In this document: one piece after another, positions 43,010 through 51,772 of the stretch | Numbering within the stretch: the stretch's first letter is position 1 | How the letters are laid out: each line of letters begins with the position of its first letter | From: Paenibacillus spongiae | Lineage (GTDB): Bacteria > Bacillota > Bacilli > Paenibacillales > Paenibacillaceae | Length of the DNA: 64,000 nt | Assembly: GCF_024734895.1 (NCBI RefSeq) | Contig: NZ_CP091430.1 | Coordinates: forward strand, 5,784,501 to 5,848,500 | Direction of reading: 5' to 3' | Translations under genes and position numbers: made by a program | Notes under the pieces: generated by a model | Told to the model about the DNA's origin: nothing | The model's database searches: none | What the model saw: only the letters and a program-made list of their open reading frames with translations

Positions 43010-43984
43010 ATGAAACCATATCCATTACAGAAACGCGGGATCTCCGCAAGCCAGCTCGTCCTGGGATGCATGAGGCTTGGCGGCGGCTGGGATCAAAGCC
43101 CGCTTACCGCCGAGCATTATAAACAAGGGCATGAAGCCGTCGATGCCGCCCTCGAAATCGGCATTAATATGTTTGACCATGCCGATATTTATGCCGCCGG
43201 CAAAGCGGAGCGGGTATTCAGCCAGGTGCTGAAGGAGCGGCCGGGGCTTCGCGAGCAGGTGCTGATTCAATCCAAGTGCGGCATCCGCTTTCAAGAGGGT
43301 CCCGATCACCCGCACCGGTTCGATTTCTCGGAAGCGCACATTCTTCGCAGCGTCGACGGGATTCTGGAGCGGCTGGGCACGGAATACATCGATTTCCTCC
43401 TGCTGCATCGTCCCGACCCGCTGGTCGATCCGGAAGAGGTGGCCAGTGCCGTTCACCGCTTGAAAGCCTCGGGCAAGGTCCGCTGGTTCGGCGTATCCAA
43501 TATGGGCCAAGGCCAAATCAAGCTGCTGCAGGCCTATTGCGACGAGCCGTTCATCGTCAATCAGCTGGAGCTGAGCCTGCTTAAGAACGGCTTCATCGAG
43601 CAGGGAATCCACATCAATCAGGATGCCGCCCGCGACAGCATATTCCCCGAAGGGACGCTGGAATACTGCAGGCTGGAGAACATTCAACTGCAGTCCTGGG
43701 GGCCGCTTGCACAAGGCGTATTCTCCGGAGGCTCCTTGGAAGGCCGCGACGAGAATACCGTGAATACGGCCAAGCTTGTCCATGAGATGGCCAAGCAGAA
43801 GGATACGACACCGGAAGCCATTGTGCTCGCCTGGCTGACAACGCATCCGTCCGGTATCCAGCCCGTCATCGGCACGGTCAATCCGGAACGGATTCGCGCT
43901 TGCAAGGACGCGGCCACGCTTCGTCTTACGCGCGAGGAATGGTATAAGCTGTACACGAGCCAGCGCGGACGCAACATGCCGTAA
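43010..43984 (+). CDS. Aldo/keto reductase (YdhF/YcsN-like)
   Basis: The AKR catalytic tetrad is visible: Asp56 and Tyr61 (FDHADIY), Lys89 (IQSKCG) and His133 (LLHRPDP). The late NADPH motif region PVIGTVNPERIRA is typical of the AKR11/YdhF group. Length is 324 residues. It would reduce an aldehyde or ketone with NADPH; the substrate is unknown. It is a single-gene unit with a GC-rich terminator. Confidence 0.95.
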   Translation: MKPYPLQKRGISASQLVLGCMRLGGGWDQSPLTAEHYKQGHEAVDAALEIGINMFDHADIYAAGKAERVFSQVLKERPGLREQVLIQSKCGIRFQEGPDHPHRFDFSEAHILRSVDGILERLGTEYIDFLLLHRPDPLVDPEEVASAVHRLKASGKVRWFGVSNMGQGQIKLLQAYCDEPFIVNQLELSLLKNGFIEQGIHINQDAARDSIFPEGTLEYCRLENIQLQSWGPLAQGVFSGGSLEGRDENTVNTAKLVHEMAKQKDTTPEAIVLAWLTTHPSGIQPVIGTVNPERIRACKDAATLRLTREEWYKLYTSQRGRNMP

Positions 43985-44003
43985 GCCGGCATAACGAGAG
44001 AAG

Positions 44004-44036
44004 GGAGGGGTCCTGGGGCCCCTCCTTTCCCTTTTT
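44004..44036 (+). terminator. Terminator after the aldo/keto reductase gene
   Basis: The arms GGAGGGG and CCCCTCC are followed by TTTCCCTTTTT. Confidence 0.7.
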
Positions 44037-44087
44037 CTCCAGACCCTTTCCATTAGCTGCTGCCAACGCAACATGATCGTCATGGGG

Positions 44088-44498
44088 TTAAGGAGCCAGA
44101 AAGTAAGGCGGAGGCGCGGTTTGCTCCTGATCACCCAGTCCTTTCTGCTCGCCGGTATCCCAGACCGCAAGCCTTTGTCCATCTGCCCAGCCGAGAAGAA
44201 ACCCGACGCCGACCCAATCCGCCGAATCATTCTGCGCATCGATCAGCCATATCCCGTACTCCGCCGTCTGTACGGCCATGTACCGAACCTTCTCCAGCGA
44301 TGGCTGCGGCAGAATACGTATCATTTCTACCGAATTCCCAACCTCGCGCCGAAGAAGATCTGCGGCAGCCTCGGGCAGTTCAAAGTCTTTCACCTTGCGC
44401 ACGGTGCCTTTATTCACATCGATGATCGCCTTCCCCCTGACCATGTCTCCCATGCCGACAAGCGGAGCCGCTACCGTGCTGTTATCGTTCCAGCTCAT
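44088..44498 (-). CDS. C-terminal part of a probably split beta-propeller-like lipoprotein gene
   Basis: The 136-residue frame starts MSWNDNSTVAAPLVGMGD. It has no signal peptide and reads like the last blades of a beta propeller (SWNDNSTVAAPLVG; VRYMAVQTAEYGIWLIDAQ; LLGWADGQRLAVWD). It begins in the -1 frame at the stop of the upstream lipoprotein gene (ATGA overlap), where the upstream protein ends SHSDGFLFGYL in mid-blade. The simplest reading is one gene broken by a frameshift, or an assembly error; two coupled genes remain possible. Confidence 0.6.
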   Translation of the reverse strand: MSWNDNSTVAAPLVGMGDMVRGKAIIDVNKGTVRKVKDFELPEAAADLLRREVGNSVEMIRILPQPSLEKVRYMAVQTAEYGIWLIDAQNDSADWVGVGFLLGWADGQRLAVWDTGEQKGLGDQEQTAPPPYFLAP

Positions 44499-45808
44499 AG
44501 GTAACCGAACAGAAAGCCGTCGCTATGGGACATGAAGCCAGCATCCGGCCATCGCTTCAGCTTCTTGCCGTTCGTATCGAGAACGACGAGGTCGGCCATC
44601 GGCCCCATGAATTCATCCGATGCCACGAGAAGCCCGATGCGCTTGCCATCCGGCGATGAAGCAACACCGTAGACAGGCTCGGGCGAATCATACAGCTTAC
44701 GCGCCTTGCCCGCTCTCCAGGCCACTTCATACAGGGTGCGGTTGCCATACACGGCATAAGTCTTATCCGCGTGAAACCGGTCGGAGAACAGAAGCTCCCC
44801 GCCATAATCATTGCCATACGGTTTCCCGTGGTCCGGCCATTCCTTCACTTGAATCGTATACGGACTTCCGCCATCTATTGGAAGCAAGGAATGACTCCCC
44901 TGCTTGCCATGGACAAGTACATATGGCAGCGTCCCTGCTTTCTCTTGAACCTGCACAGCCTGCACCAGCGGCGTGTCCTGCGCTGAAGTTACCTGCTCCG
45001 TCCCTTCTAATGCATGGATCAAACGTATCTGATTCTGCTTGGGCGGCACAGTCAGCTGAACCGTATTCCGATACGGCTGTGAATCGTCTGCATATGATTC
45101 GCCTGAAGTCGTGTGCGCGGCGTCTAACCGAAACCGTACAGATTCGCCCGCTTCCAGCCCGTTCGTACGGATCACGAAACGGCGGCGGTCATCGTTCCAA
45201 TCCATTTCATAGCCGAACGGCAGCCCGCCATCAATCTCAATCAAACGAAGGGAAGCCTCCATAGATTCACGAACCGATTTACGAGAAATCTGCCGGTTGG
45301 ATTCCACGACGATCGCGCCGCTCTCCTGATGCAGTTGGATATATAAGTACGGGGCCTGCTGCCTTGAGGCATCAGGCGATACGCCGTAGAATCGCTGGAT
45401 TAAGCTGCTGGAGATGCTCCATACATCGCTCCGCTCAGCGCTGGATTCCGAATAAATCTTACCGCTTAAGCTGGATGCCGCCTCCCGCAGGTCATTGATG
45501 TAATAGGTTTTTGACCTATTCTCGCCCTTCATCTCGACACGCAGCAGCGTTCCAACGTATTCAGGATCGTCGAAATAGGATGGTTTGGCCGTCTTTAACT
45601 CCGTCAGAATACCGGCGATCTCGGCAGAATCATCAATAGATGCAATGCGCGCCGACGTTTTGTCATCGAAAATCTGTATCGACTCGATACCCTTGATGGC
45701 GGGAAACGCAGCCGGCTTATCATCCGGACGCACATTGTTATTCACGCAACCGGTCAAGGCCAATAGCAGGAAGCCAAGCAGTAAACGAAAAGCAAACTTA
45801 CTTCTCAT
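44495..45808 (-). CDS. Lipoprotein of unknown function (N-terminal part of a probably split gene)
   Basis: A lipoprotein signal is clear (LLLALTGC, Cys21). The region about 35-130 looks like an alpha-beta domain, then an immunoglobulin-like domain near 190-260, and from about 340 a beta-propeller-like pattern (TYAVYGNRTLYEVAW; VYGVASSPDGKRIGLLVA; DLVVLDTNGKKLKRWPDAG). I recognise no specific family. The protein ends abruptly in the propeller region and continues in the -1 frame in the 44088-44498 frame. Confidence 0.75.
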   Translation of the reverse strand: MRSKFAFRLLLGFLLLALTGCVNNNVRPDDKPAAFPAIKGIESIQIFDDKTSARIASIDDSAEIAGILTELKTAKPSYFDDPEYVGTLLRVEMKGENRSKTYYINDLREAASSLSGKIYSESSAERSDVWSISSSLIQRFYGVSPDASRQQAPYLYIQLHQESGAIVVESNRQISRKSVRESMEASLRLIEIDGGLPFGYEMDWNDDRRRFVIRTNGLEAGESVRFRLDAAHTTSGESYADDSQPYRNTVQLTVPPKQNQIRLIHALEGTEQVTSAQDTPLVQAVQVQEKAGTLPYVLVHGKQGSHSLLPIDGGSPYTIQVKEWPDHGKPYGNDYGGELLFSDRFHADKTYAVYGNRTLYEVAWRAGKARKLYDSPEPVYGVASSPDGKRIGLLVASDEFMGPMADLVVLDTNGKKLKRWPDAGFMSHSDGFLFGYL

Positions 45809-45957
45809 CGCTCCATCCCACCCATTCGTTTCCTATACCTCATTAGACGATTGAAAGAGGAGAAGGTTGCATGGCAGCATCGAAGAACCACAGAGCTGTG
45901 CAGCTTTTGTACGTACGCGCGGCGCCTTGGGATGAAGGAATTCCAGCTGGAAGATCC

Positions 45958-46000
45958 AAAAAAAAAGTCCAACAAGCAGCAGCTGCTGCTTGTTGGACTT
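45958..46000 (-). terminator. Terminator after the third PhyH gene
   Basis: A perfect stem of AAGTCCAACAAGCAGCAG with its complement is followed on the minus strand by nine T residues. Confidence 0.9.
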
Positions 46001-46017
46001 CATAAGATGATTCGTCG

Positions 46018-46830
46018 TTAATGCGGGTATGCGACTTCGAATTCCATGCCGCAAGGACCGCCGCCGGTGCTGTCTTCCCGTTCTGCAATCGTTCCGTCCG
46101 CCCGGTAGAGAGGCTTGTAGCCGCCTGAGATATGGGTAGCCGATTCGTTGGCATAATGGCAGATGAAGGCTCTGCGGAACCGGTCCTTCGACTTGTTGCG
46201 GTAAGAGCCGTGAATAAGGTTGCCGTTGAAGAACAGCACATCTCCCTTATCCATTATTGCCGGGATGGCTTTACGGTCCTTCGGCGGTTTCACGTAATGC
46301 GTGGTGAACGATTCATTCGCATCCGCCAGATCCGGGCAGGCGATTTCGTGTTCGTTCGTCCTCGGCACGATCAGCAAGCCGCCGTTCTCTTCATCCGCCG
46401 CATCGACAGCCGTCCACGCAGCAATACAGTTGCCCGGCTCGACCTGCAGATAGAAGTTGTCCTGATGGAGCGCCTGGCCGCGTGAGCCTGGCGGCTTATA
46501 GTAAAACATGCTCTGGGCAGCCAGCACGCCTTCGCCAAACAGATCCTCCAGAATATCCATCACCGGCTTGTGCAGCATATACTTCATCGCGGCTTCGTTG
46601 AAGCGGTGAGGGTGCATAACACGGGGATAACGCTTCAGCGGATCTTCGACGCCTGAGGGGCTGAGGTCCGGTTCGAAATAGCCCGGAATCGTCTGTTCGC
46701 TCATGACCTCGAAGGTGCTCTCGATGACGGCAAGATCCTCCTGCGAGAACAGCCCCTTCACAATCACATAGCCTTCGGTATCAAACAATCGCTTCTGCTC
46801 TTCCGTAAGTGTTCGCAACGTATTCGACAT
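46018..46830 (-). CDS. PhyH-family dioxygenase
   Basis: Fe(II)/2-oxoglutarate residues are His122-x-Asp124 (ALHQDNFYLQ), His207 (LIHGSYRNKS) and the Arg pair near 219. The protein has 270 residues. Unlike the other three PhyH genes in the window it has no AraC gene next to it; the AAC(3)-like gene lies 188 bases upstream on the same strand. Start is supported by GGAGG 7 bases before the ATG. Confidence 0.93.
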   Translation of the reverse strand: MSNTLRTLTEEQKRLFDTEGYVIVKGLFSQEDLAVIESTFEVMSEQTIPGYFEPDLSPSGVEDPLKRYPRVMHPHRFNEAAMKYMLHKPVMDILEDLFGEGVLAAQSMFYYKPPGSRGQALHQDNFYLQVEPGNCIAAWTAVDAADEENGGLLIVPRTNEHEIACPDLADANESFTTHYVKPPKDRKAIPAIMDKGDVLFFNGNLIHGSYRNKSKDRFRRAFICHYANESATHISGGYKPLYRADGTIAEREDSTGGGPCGMEFEVAYPH

Positions 46831-47017
46831 ATGGAATCCTCCTATTAATTTAAGGATGAGTTCGTGCTTAATTAACCTCAGTATAGGAGTTTACGGCGCT
46901 AAATTGAATGAACAAAGATGCTAAATATTCATGCGATTCTGCTATTTGCTTTCTTCGCGTTTGCACTTAGGGCTGTCGCCTTCTTCCGTGTTCAGCCAAG
47001 CTCTGCCCTGTTACCTG

Positions 47018-47818
47018 TCACCGGTTAGCCTCCAGCCACCGTACCGCATAATCTACGAGATCTCTTTGTCTGGCCAGCAGCGTGTCCGCCCCCGCAACCT
47101 TGCCCCGCAGGAATAGCCCTGTTTCCCGCTCGAATGCATTTCCCAGGACGGCGAAATCGTCGGAGTCGAAGTCCACGTCTTGGAAATCGATCCATGACCG
47201 GACGCCATCCTGCTGCACCGGTGCCTTGCAAACCTGCTCCTTCTTCGACTTGAAGCCGGCCCGATACTCGGCAAGATGCAGCGACGTATTGTTCGCATGC
47301 CCTACGCCGAGGAGAAGCACCCAGCCGTCAACATCATAAATACGAGCAAGCGGGGAGTGCTCTCCTAGCGAATAAGCGAGTGAATGCTTGTCCGTAATCG
47401 TGCGGGCATGCTTCCCCCAAGCGGCGAAGGATACCTGCGGATGGCTGCTTCTGAAGACGCCCTGCTGCTTGCGGAAGCATTCGGCAATAATTCCCATTCC
47501 GTAGGTCGGCGTCAGATCCGGATCAAAGGCAGGCATCTGCTCGCGGATGGTCTTCCACCACGATTCGCGAACAGGCGGATTCGCCCATCCGGACGGGTCG
47601 GACAAATCGCCGGTATGTGCCGGCATGACGAGCGTCCCACTCTCCCCCAGCACCTCTTCCAATGCGAGAATAACCGCAACCGGGCCGCCTGCCACCCACT
47701 GCCCAAGCGACTTGAACGAAGCGTGTACGATCACCGTCATACCCGGTCGCAGCCCTAGCCGAACGAAATCCTCTTGCAACGATGCGGTCGTTATTAACGT
47801 CCCTTGTATTTCCTGCAT
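47018..47818 (-). CDS. AAC(3)-type N-acetyltransferase (YokD-like)
   Basis: The 266-residue protein has the AAC(3) family stretches VIVHASFKSLGQWVAGG, TLVMPAHTGD, PTYGMGIIAECFR and RSSHPQVSFAAWG. The family transfers acetyl groups from acetyl-CoA to an amine; some members modify aminoglycosides, but chromosomal relatives such as YokD often have no resistance role. It follows a PIG-L deacetylase gene by 35 bases. That pairing suggests an amino-sugar substrate shared by both, which is inference. Confidence 0.9.
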   Translation of the reverse strand: MQEIQGTLITTASLQEDFVRLGLRPGMTVIVHASFKSLGQWVAGGPVAVILALEEVLGESGTLVMPAHTGDLSDPSGWANPPVRESWWKTIREQMPAFDPDLTPTYGMGIIAECFRKQQGVFRSSHPQVSFAAWGKHARTITDKHSLAYSLGEHSPLARIYDVDGWVLLLGVGHANNTSLHLAEYRAGFKSKKEQVCKAPVQQDGVRSWIDFQDVDFDSDDFAVLGNAFERETGLFLRGKVAGADTLLARQRDLVDYAVRWLEANR

Positions 47819-47853
47819 ATCCGTTTCACCTCTTAGCTTCTCCTTGCGCGCCT

Positions 47854-48531
47854 CTAGCTGCGCTTCCAGCCTGTGACGAACATTTCGTATTTGCGATCCT
47901 CACGAGGCTGATCCAGGCTGCCAAAGTGGTGATTGATCGAATACTTCTGCGAATCATGCGCACGCAGCGCCGCAGCCTTGGCATCCCAATATGGAGCCGT
48001 CTCGACAATCAACTCAGGGGCTTGTCCTCCCCCTTCGGCTTTATTGAAGTAACCGTAGTACATCGTGTGTACGGTCGGACACTTCAAGCCTGTTACGGCT
48101 GCTGTCGCGGCGCGCGAGATCGCAACATGATCGGGATGCCCGTTGCCCCCGTCCAGCGGAAACGTAAATACGACTTCAACCTCATGCTTCTGCAGGAATG
48201 CTTCGATCCGGGAGATCAGCTCCCGGTCATCTGCCTCGCCCAGCTTGCCATCCGGATATCCGAGCTGCTCGACGACAGACAAGCCGAGCACTTGAGCCGC
48301 TTCCGCCATCTCATGATCACGGATTGCCCCAAGCTCCTCGCGCGTAGCATGAGCATAATCTCCGTTCTTAAAGCCTGCATCTCCGCGCGTAGCAACGAGA
48401 AGGACAGGATCCCCTCCCGAGTCCGCCAGTCGGCGGATTACAGCCGCGCTCATAAACGTCTCGTCATCCGGATGCGCGTAGATGAAGCCTGCTTTTATCC
48501 CATTAAGTTGATTCAAATGCTGATTGCTCAT
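47854..48531 (-). CDS. PIG-L/LmbE family deacetylase
   Basis: The zinc-site motif AHPDDE (His20, Asp23) and the downstream GHPDH match LmbE-type N-acetylglucosaminyl deacetylases, which include BshB of bacillithiol synthesis. Length is 225 residues. It is cytoplasmic. Gene order places it between a GntR/LacI-type regulator and an AAC(3)-like acetyltransferase on the same strand, so a small regulon for an N-acetylated sugar is plausible. A BshB function is possible but the bsh neighbours are missing. Confidence 0.92.
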   Translation of the reverse strand: MSNQHLNQLNGIKAGFIYAHPDDETFMSAAVIRRLADSGGDPVLLVATRGDAGFKNGDYAHATREELGAIRDHEMAEAAQVLGLSVVEQLGYPDGKLGEADDRELISRIEAFLQKHEVEVVFTFPLDGGNGHPDHVAISRAATAAVTGLKCPTVHTMYYGYFNKAEGGGQAPELIVETAPYWDAKAAALRAHDSQKYSINHHFGSLDQPREDRKYEMFVTGWKRS

Positions 48532-48684
48532 AACCTGTCATCGCCTTTCTATTCCTGATGAGCTTCCTGTGTTCTATTATGAGCGAAATAGAAGTCAATC
48601 ACAATTCACCTATAAACCAGCTAAACAACAAAGAGGCTGCTCAAAACAAATCTCTTGAGTCAACCCCTTCTCTGTGCTCCTATA

Positions 48685-49893
48685 CTACAATTTACGGACG
48701 ATCGGGCCGGTCGTCTTACGCTCGATGAGCTCGGGCCGGATCAGCGTCTTGCTGAATTTAATCTTGCCTTCTTCCCCGCCTTGGATGACGCCGAACAGCT
48801 TGTTCGCCGCCTGATAGCCCATATCCTGTTCATACTGCTTGATGTGGGTAAAAATACTGAATTCCTCTACAATCGACGTCGGATCGTCGAAGGTCACAAT
48901 CGACAGATCCTCCGGAATGCGCAGACCCGCTTTCTCCGCCATTTGGTAGATATAGACGCCGAGTCTTCCGTTAAGCGCAATATAGGCCGTAGCCATCCTG
49001 TTGCGAATATACCGGTATAACGGATGGGATTCGTTATTATCCATCTCGCTCAAATCAAAACCGTTAATGATATGAGCGGGATTGATCAGTTCGCCCTTTT
49101 CCTTAAGCGCTTGTATATAGCCTTCGGTTCGCTCCTGCACCGTAACGGTCTGCAGAGGGGAGTCCGAGCAGAGCGCAATCTCGCGATGGCCGTAATTCCA
49201 TAGTAGATCGACGGCAAGGCTCGTACCCAGCCGACCATCGGAAGCAATATAGTTCGTCTCGACGCCGGGCAGGTAACGGTCGATCAGCACGAACGGAAAT
49301 CCGTTTAACTTCATGGTTAAGATTTCCTCGTTGTAGCGCTCTTCGTCTACAGGGAAGATCAGCATGCCTTCTACCCCAAGGCGCATAAGCGTCTTGATCG
49401 CTTCCTTCTCTTTCTCCAGCTTGCTGCGGCTTAGAAGGATCATGCTCCGGTAGCCCTTCTCGTCCATCGCTTTCTCAATACCCTTAATGATGCGGATGGC
49501 AAAATAATCATCGATCGAAGGCATCACGATTCCGATTAATCCGCTCTTGACAGCCCCGCTCTTCAACATCTCCGGCTTATCCGCCGCTGGGTAGGAAGAA
49601 GCCGCTGCTGCAACCGGCCCGCCAAGCCCAAGCGGATGAGTATCGCCGCTTTCTTCTTCCGAGGGAATCGTTTCGCTGACGAAGCTCCCGCGTCCCGGAA
49701 CGCGGGTAATGATCCTTTCGTTAGCCAAACCGGTTAGCGCATTGACCACTGTAATCTTGCTGACGTTGAAGCGATCCATCAGCTCCTTCTCAGTAGGAAT
49801 CCGGTCCCCTGTCTTTAGTCCTTCCGAATTGATCAGCTCGCGTACATATTCTTGAATTTTTTGATAAAGGGGGATACGATCGGTTGAACTCAT
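48685..49893 (-). CDS. GntR-HTH / LacI-type sensor regulator (AraR-like)
   Basis: An N-terminal GntR winged helix (IPLYQKIQEYVRELI; TEKELMDRFNVSKITV; GRGSFVS) is joined to a LacI/GalR-type periplasmic-binding fold (GLIGIVMPSIDDYFAIRII to the end). This AraR-like fusion normally senses a sugar and represses its catabolic genes. ATG at 49893 follows GGTGAGAGA; the frame could also start at a TTG 21 bases upstream. The targets are probably the PIG-L and AAC(3) genes downstream, or a more distant sugar operon. Confidence 0.93.
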   Translation of the reverse strand: MSSTDRIPLYQKIQEYVRELINSEGLKTGDRIPTEKELMDRFNVSKITVVNALTGLANERIITRVPGRGSFVSETIPSEEESGDTHPLGLGGPVAAAASSYPAADKPEMLKSGAVKSGLIGIVMPSIDDYFAIRIIKGIEKAMDEKGYRSMILLSRSKLEKEKEAIKTLMRLGVEGMLIFPVDEERYNEEILTMKLNGFPFVLIDRYLPGVETNYIASDGRLGTSLAVDLLWNYGHREIALCSDSPLQTVTVQERTEGYIQALKEKGELINPAHIINGFDLSEMDNNESHPLYRYIRNRMATAYIALNGRLGVYIYQMAEKAGLRIPEDLSIVTFDDPTSIVEEFSIFTHIKQYEQDMGYQAANKLFGVIQGGEEGKIKFSKTLIRPELIERKTTGPIVRKL

Positions 49894-49928
49894 TCTCTCA
49901 CCATATTCTTGCAAGATTTGTTATGTAT

Positions 49929-49957
49929 AATATATATTTTTAACGGTGGATAATCAA
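49929..49957 (-). promoter_or_regulatory. Sigma-A promoter of the GntR/LacI-type gene
   Basis: TTGATT (49957-49952) and TATATT (49934-49929) with a 17-base spacer lie 36 bases before the start. Confidence 0.6.
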
Positions 49958-50003
49958 GGACAATAGTCTCGTTCTCTGCAAGTTCTCCCCGTTCAGATTC
50001 ATA

Positions 50004-50043
50004 TAAAAGAGCGCGGAACTCCCTGATGGGCTAGTCCCGCGCT
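50004..50043 (-). terminator. Terminator after the GH10-like gene
   Basis: AGCGCGG and CCGCGCT arms with inner pairs (GACT/AGTT, CCC/GGG) are followed on the minus strand by CTTTTAT. Confidence 0.7.
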
Positions 50044-50069
50044 TCTTTATTGTCTATATTGTGAATATT

Positions 50070-51677
50070 CTATAGGATGCTTAAGTAGAATGTCCTCAAC
50101 GCTTCTATTATGCCGAGCGGGTTTCTCCGCAAATCTTTGGCGCTGAAGAATACATCGCCTTTGATCTCCGGGTACTTCTTGTTATACATCAGCTGATTGA
50201 TGATTTCCTGGGAGGACTGCCAGCCGGCTTCCGTCGTTCCCAGCTTGTACGGGGAATGGCCGATATACAGGTCAACCCCTGTACCACGCACCTCCTGCAC
50301 CCACCAATCTACCAGCTTATCGTAACGCGCCGCGGAGAATGACAGGCTCCAATAGATTTGGGGAGTCACGTAATCGATCCAGCCTTGTTTAATCCATGTC
50401 CGGACGTCTGCGTACATGTTGTCATATGCGGTGACGCCTGCCTTGGTATCCGAGCCTGTCGCATCGACCGATTGGTTGCGCCACACCCCGAAAGGGCTAA
50501 TGCCGAACCGGATGTTCGGATTGACCGAATGAATCGATTCGCCCAATTGCTGAACGAACGAATTGATATTATCCCGGCGCCAGTCGCCGATCGTCAGCCC
50601 GTTCGGATTATACGCATTGAAAGCCGCTTCGTCCGGGAAGGCTCCGCTGGAGGGGTAGAAATAATCGTCGAGATGAACGCCGTCAATGTCATAGCCGTTA
50701 ACGACCTCCATGATCGTATCGATAATATGCTGCCGCGCCTCCGGGATACCCGGATTAATATAAGGCTTGCCGCCGGAACTCACGATCCACTCCGGATGGA
50801 GCTTCGACACATGATTGGCCGCAAGCGTATCCGTCTTGGCATCTACGCTTGCGCGGAAAGGATTGAACCATGCATGGAACTCCATCCCGCGCTTATGCGT
50901 CTCTTCGATCATGAAGGCCAGCGGATCATAATCCGGCGCCTTCCCCTGCGTACCCGTCAGAAACTTGGACCAGGGCACTAGCGCGGATGGATACAGCGCA
51001 TCTCCTGCAGGACGCACCTGTACGAAGACGGCATTCAGACCGATCCCCTGCAGCTCATCCAGCAGTGTGATAAATTCTTCCCTCTGCTGATCCGATTTGC
51101 CATATGAGCCTGCAGTCGGCCAGTCTAGATTGTAGACCGTCGACACCCATACGCCATTCAACGTTTCTCCATTCCCGCTTCCGCCGCCCGTACCCGGGTT
51201 GACCGGCACATTGTTCACCGTCAGGAGCGTGATGATATTCGTTTTCGGTTCCCAGTTCACCAATAAGCCAAGCTGCTCTCCGACGAAACGCAGCGGAACC
51301 ATCGTCCGGCCCGCTCTGGCCTGAACGGATGCGTCCAAGGCGACATTGCTGCCGTTAACGACGGCATAGCTGCGTCCGGTCGTCATCGTTATCGTCGTGC
51401 TGGCATTGCTGATCGTCACCGTCTTCGTTTGCTGATTCCAATCCACGCCCGCTCCGAGCCCTTCGCTGATGACGCGAAGCGGGACCATAGTTACATACTG
51501 TTTAGGAATAACATAAGGCGATACGTCGCTATTAAGCTTCTCCCCATCCAGATAGATGGCGATATCCGCCGAGCCCGACGATACGGCAGCCTCCGCCTTG
51601 CCTGCTCCCGCCGGAATTGCCGCTGCGACGAATACTGCCAGCAGCATGAGCTGCGCCAACCACTTGCCGAATTTCAT
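50070..51677 (-). CDS. Secreted GH10-like hydrolase with N-terminal copper-amine-oxidase-type repeats
   Basis: A signal peptide (residues 1-31, ending GKAEAA) is followed by copper-amine-oxidase N-terminal-like repeats (YVTMVPLRVISEGLGAGVDW; TMVPLRFVGEQLGLLVNW) and a GHL10/DUF187 catalytic domain with GVWVSTVYNLDWP, VFVQVRPAGDALYPS, WFNPFRAS, DGVHLDDYFYP and GISPFGVWRN. Related YngK-type enzymes are predicted glycosidases or wall-modifying enzymes. The oxidase-type repeats are common wall-associated modules in Paenibacillus and do not imply oxidase activity. ATG at 51677 has AGGAGG 9 bases upstream. Confidence 0.92.
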   Translation of the reverse strand: MKFGKWLAQLMLLAVFVAAAIPAGAGKAEAAVSSGSADIAIYLDGEKLNSDVSPYVIPKQYVTMVPLRVISEGLGAGVDWNQQTKTVTISNASTTITMTTGRSYAVVNGSNVALDASVQARAGRTMVPLRFVGEQLGLLVNWEPKTNIITLLTVNNVPVNPGTGGGSGNGETLNGVWVSTVYNLDWPTAGSYGKSDQQREEFITLLDELQGIGLNAVFVQVRPAGDALYPSALVPWSKFLTGTQGKAPDYDPLAFMIEETHKRGMEFHAWFNPFRASVDAKTDTLAANHVSKLHPEWIVSSGGKPYINPGIPEARQHIIDTIMEVVNGYDIDGVHLDDYFYPSSGAFPDEAAFNAYNPNGLTIGDWRRDNINSFVQQLGESIHSVNPNIRFGISPFGVWRNQSVDATGSDTKAGVTAYDNMYADVRTWIKQGWIDYVTPQIYWSLSFSAARYDKLVDWWVQEVRGTGVDLYIGHSPYKLGTTEAGWQSSQEIINQLMYNKKYPEIKGDVFFSAKDLRRNPLGIIEALRTFYLSIL

Positions 51678-51772
51678 CGTAATAAGTCCTCCTAATGCCG
51701 GTTTGTTAAACATGTCCAGCAATTAAGACGCTTGTTACGGCTGCTTTGTTGCGATATATTTCTTATCTGCCC

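Noticed and set aside
43025..44239. 404-codon minus-strand frame opposite the aldo/keto reductase
   Set aside because: The plus strand encodes a complete AKR with its catalytic tetrad; the reverse frame is a shadow.
45871..46005. 44-codon plus-strand ORF with a good ribosome-binding site (AGGAGAAGG)
   Set aside because: Half of it is the perfect terminator hairpin of the opposite-strand PhyH gene and the sequence is low-complexity; translation seems unlikely.
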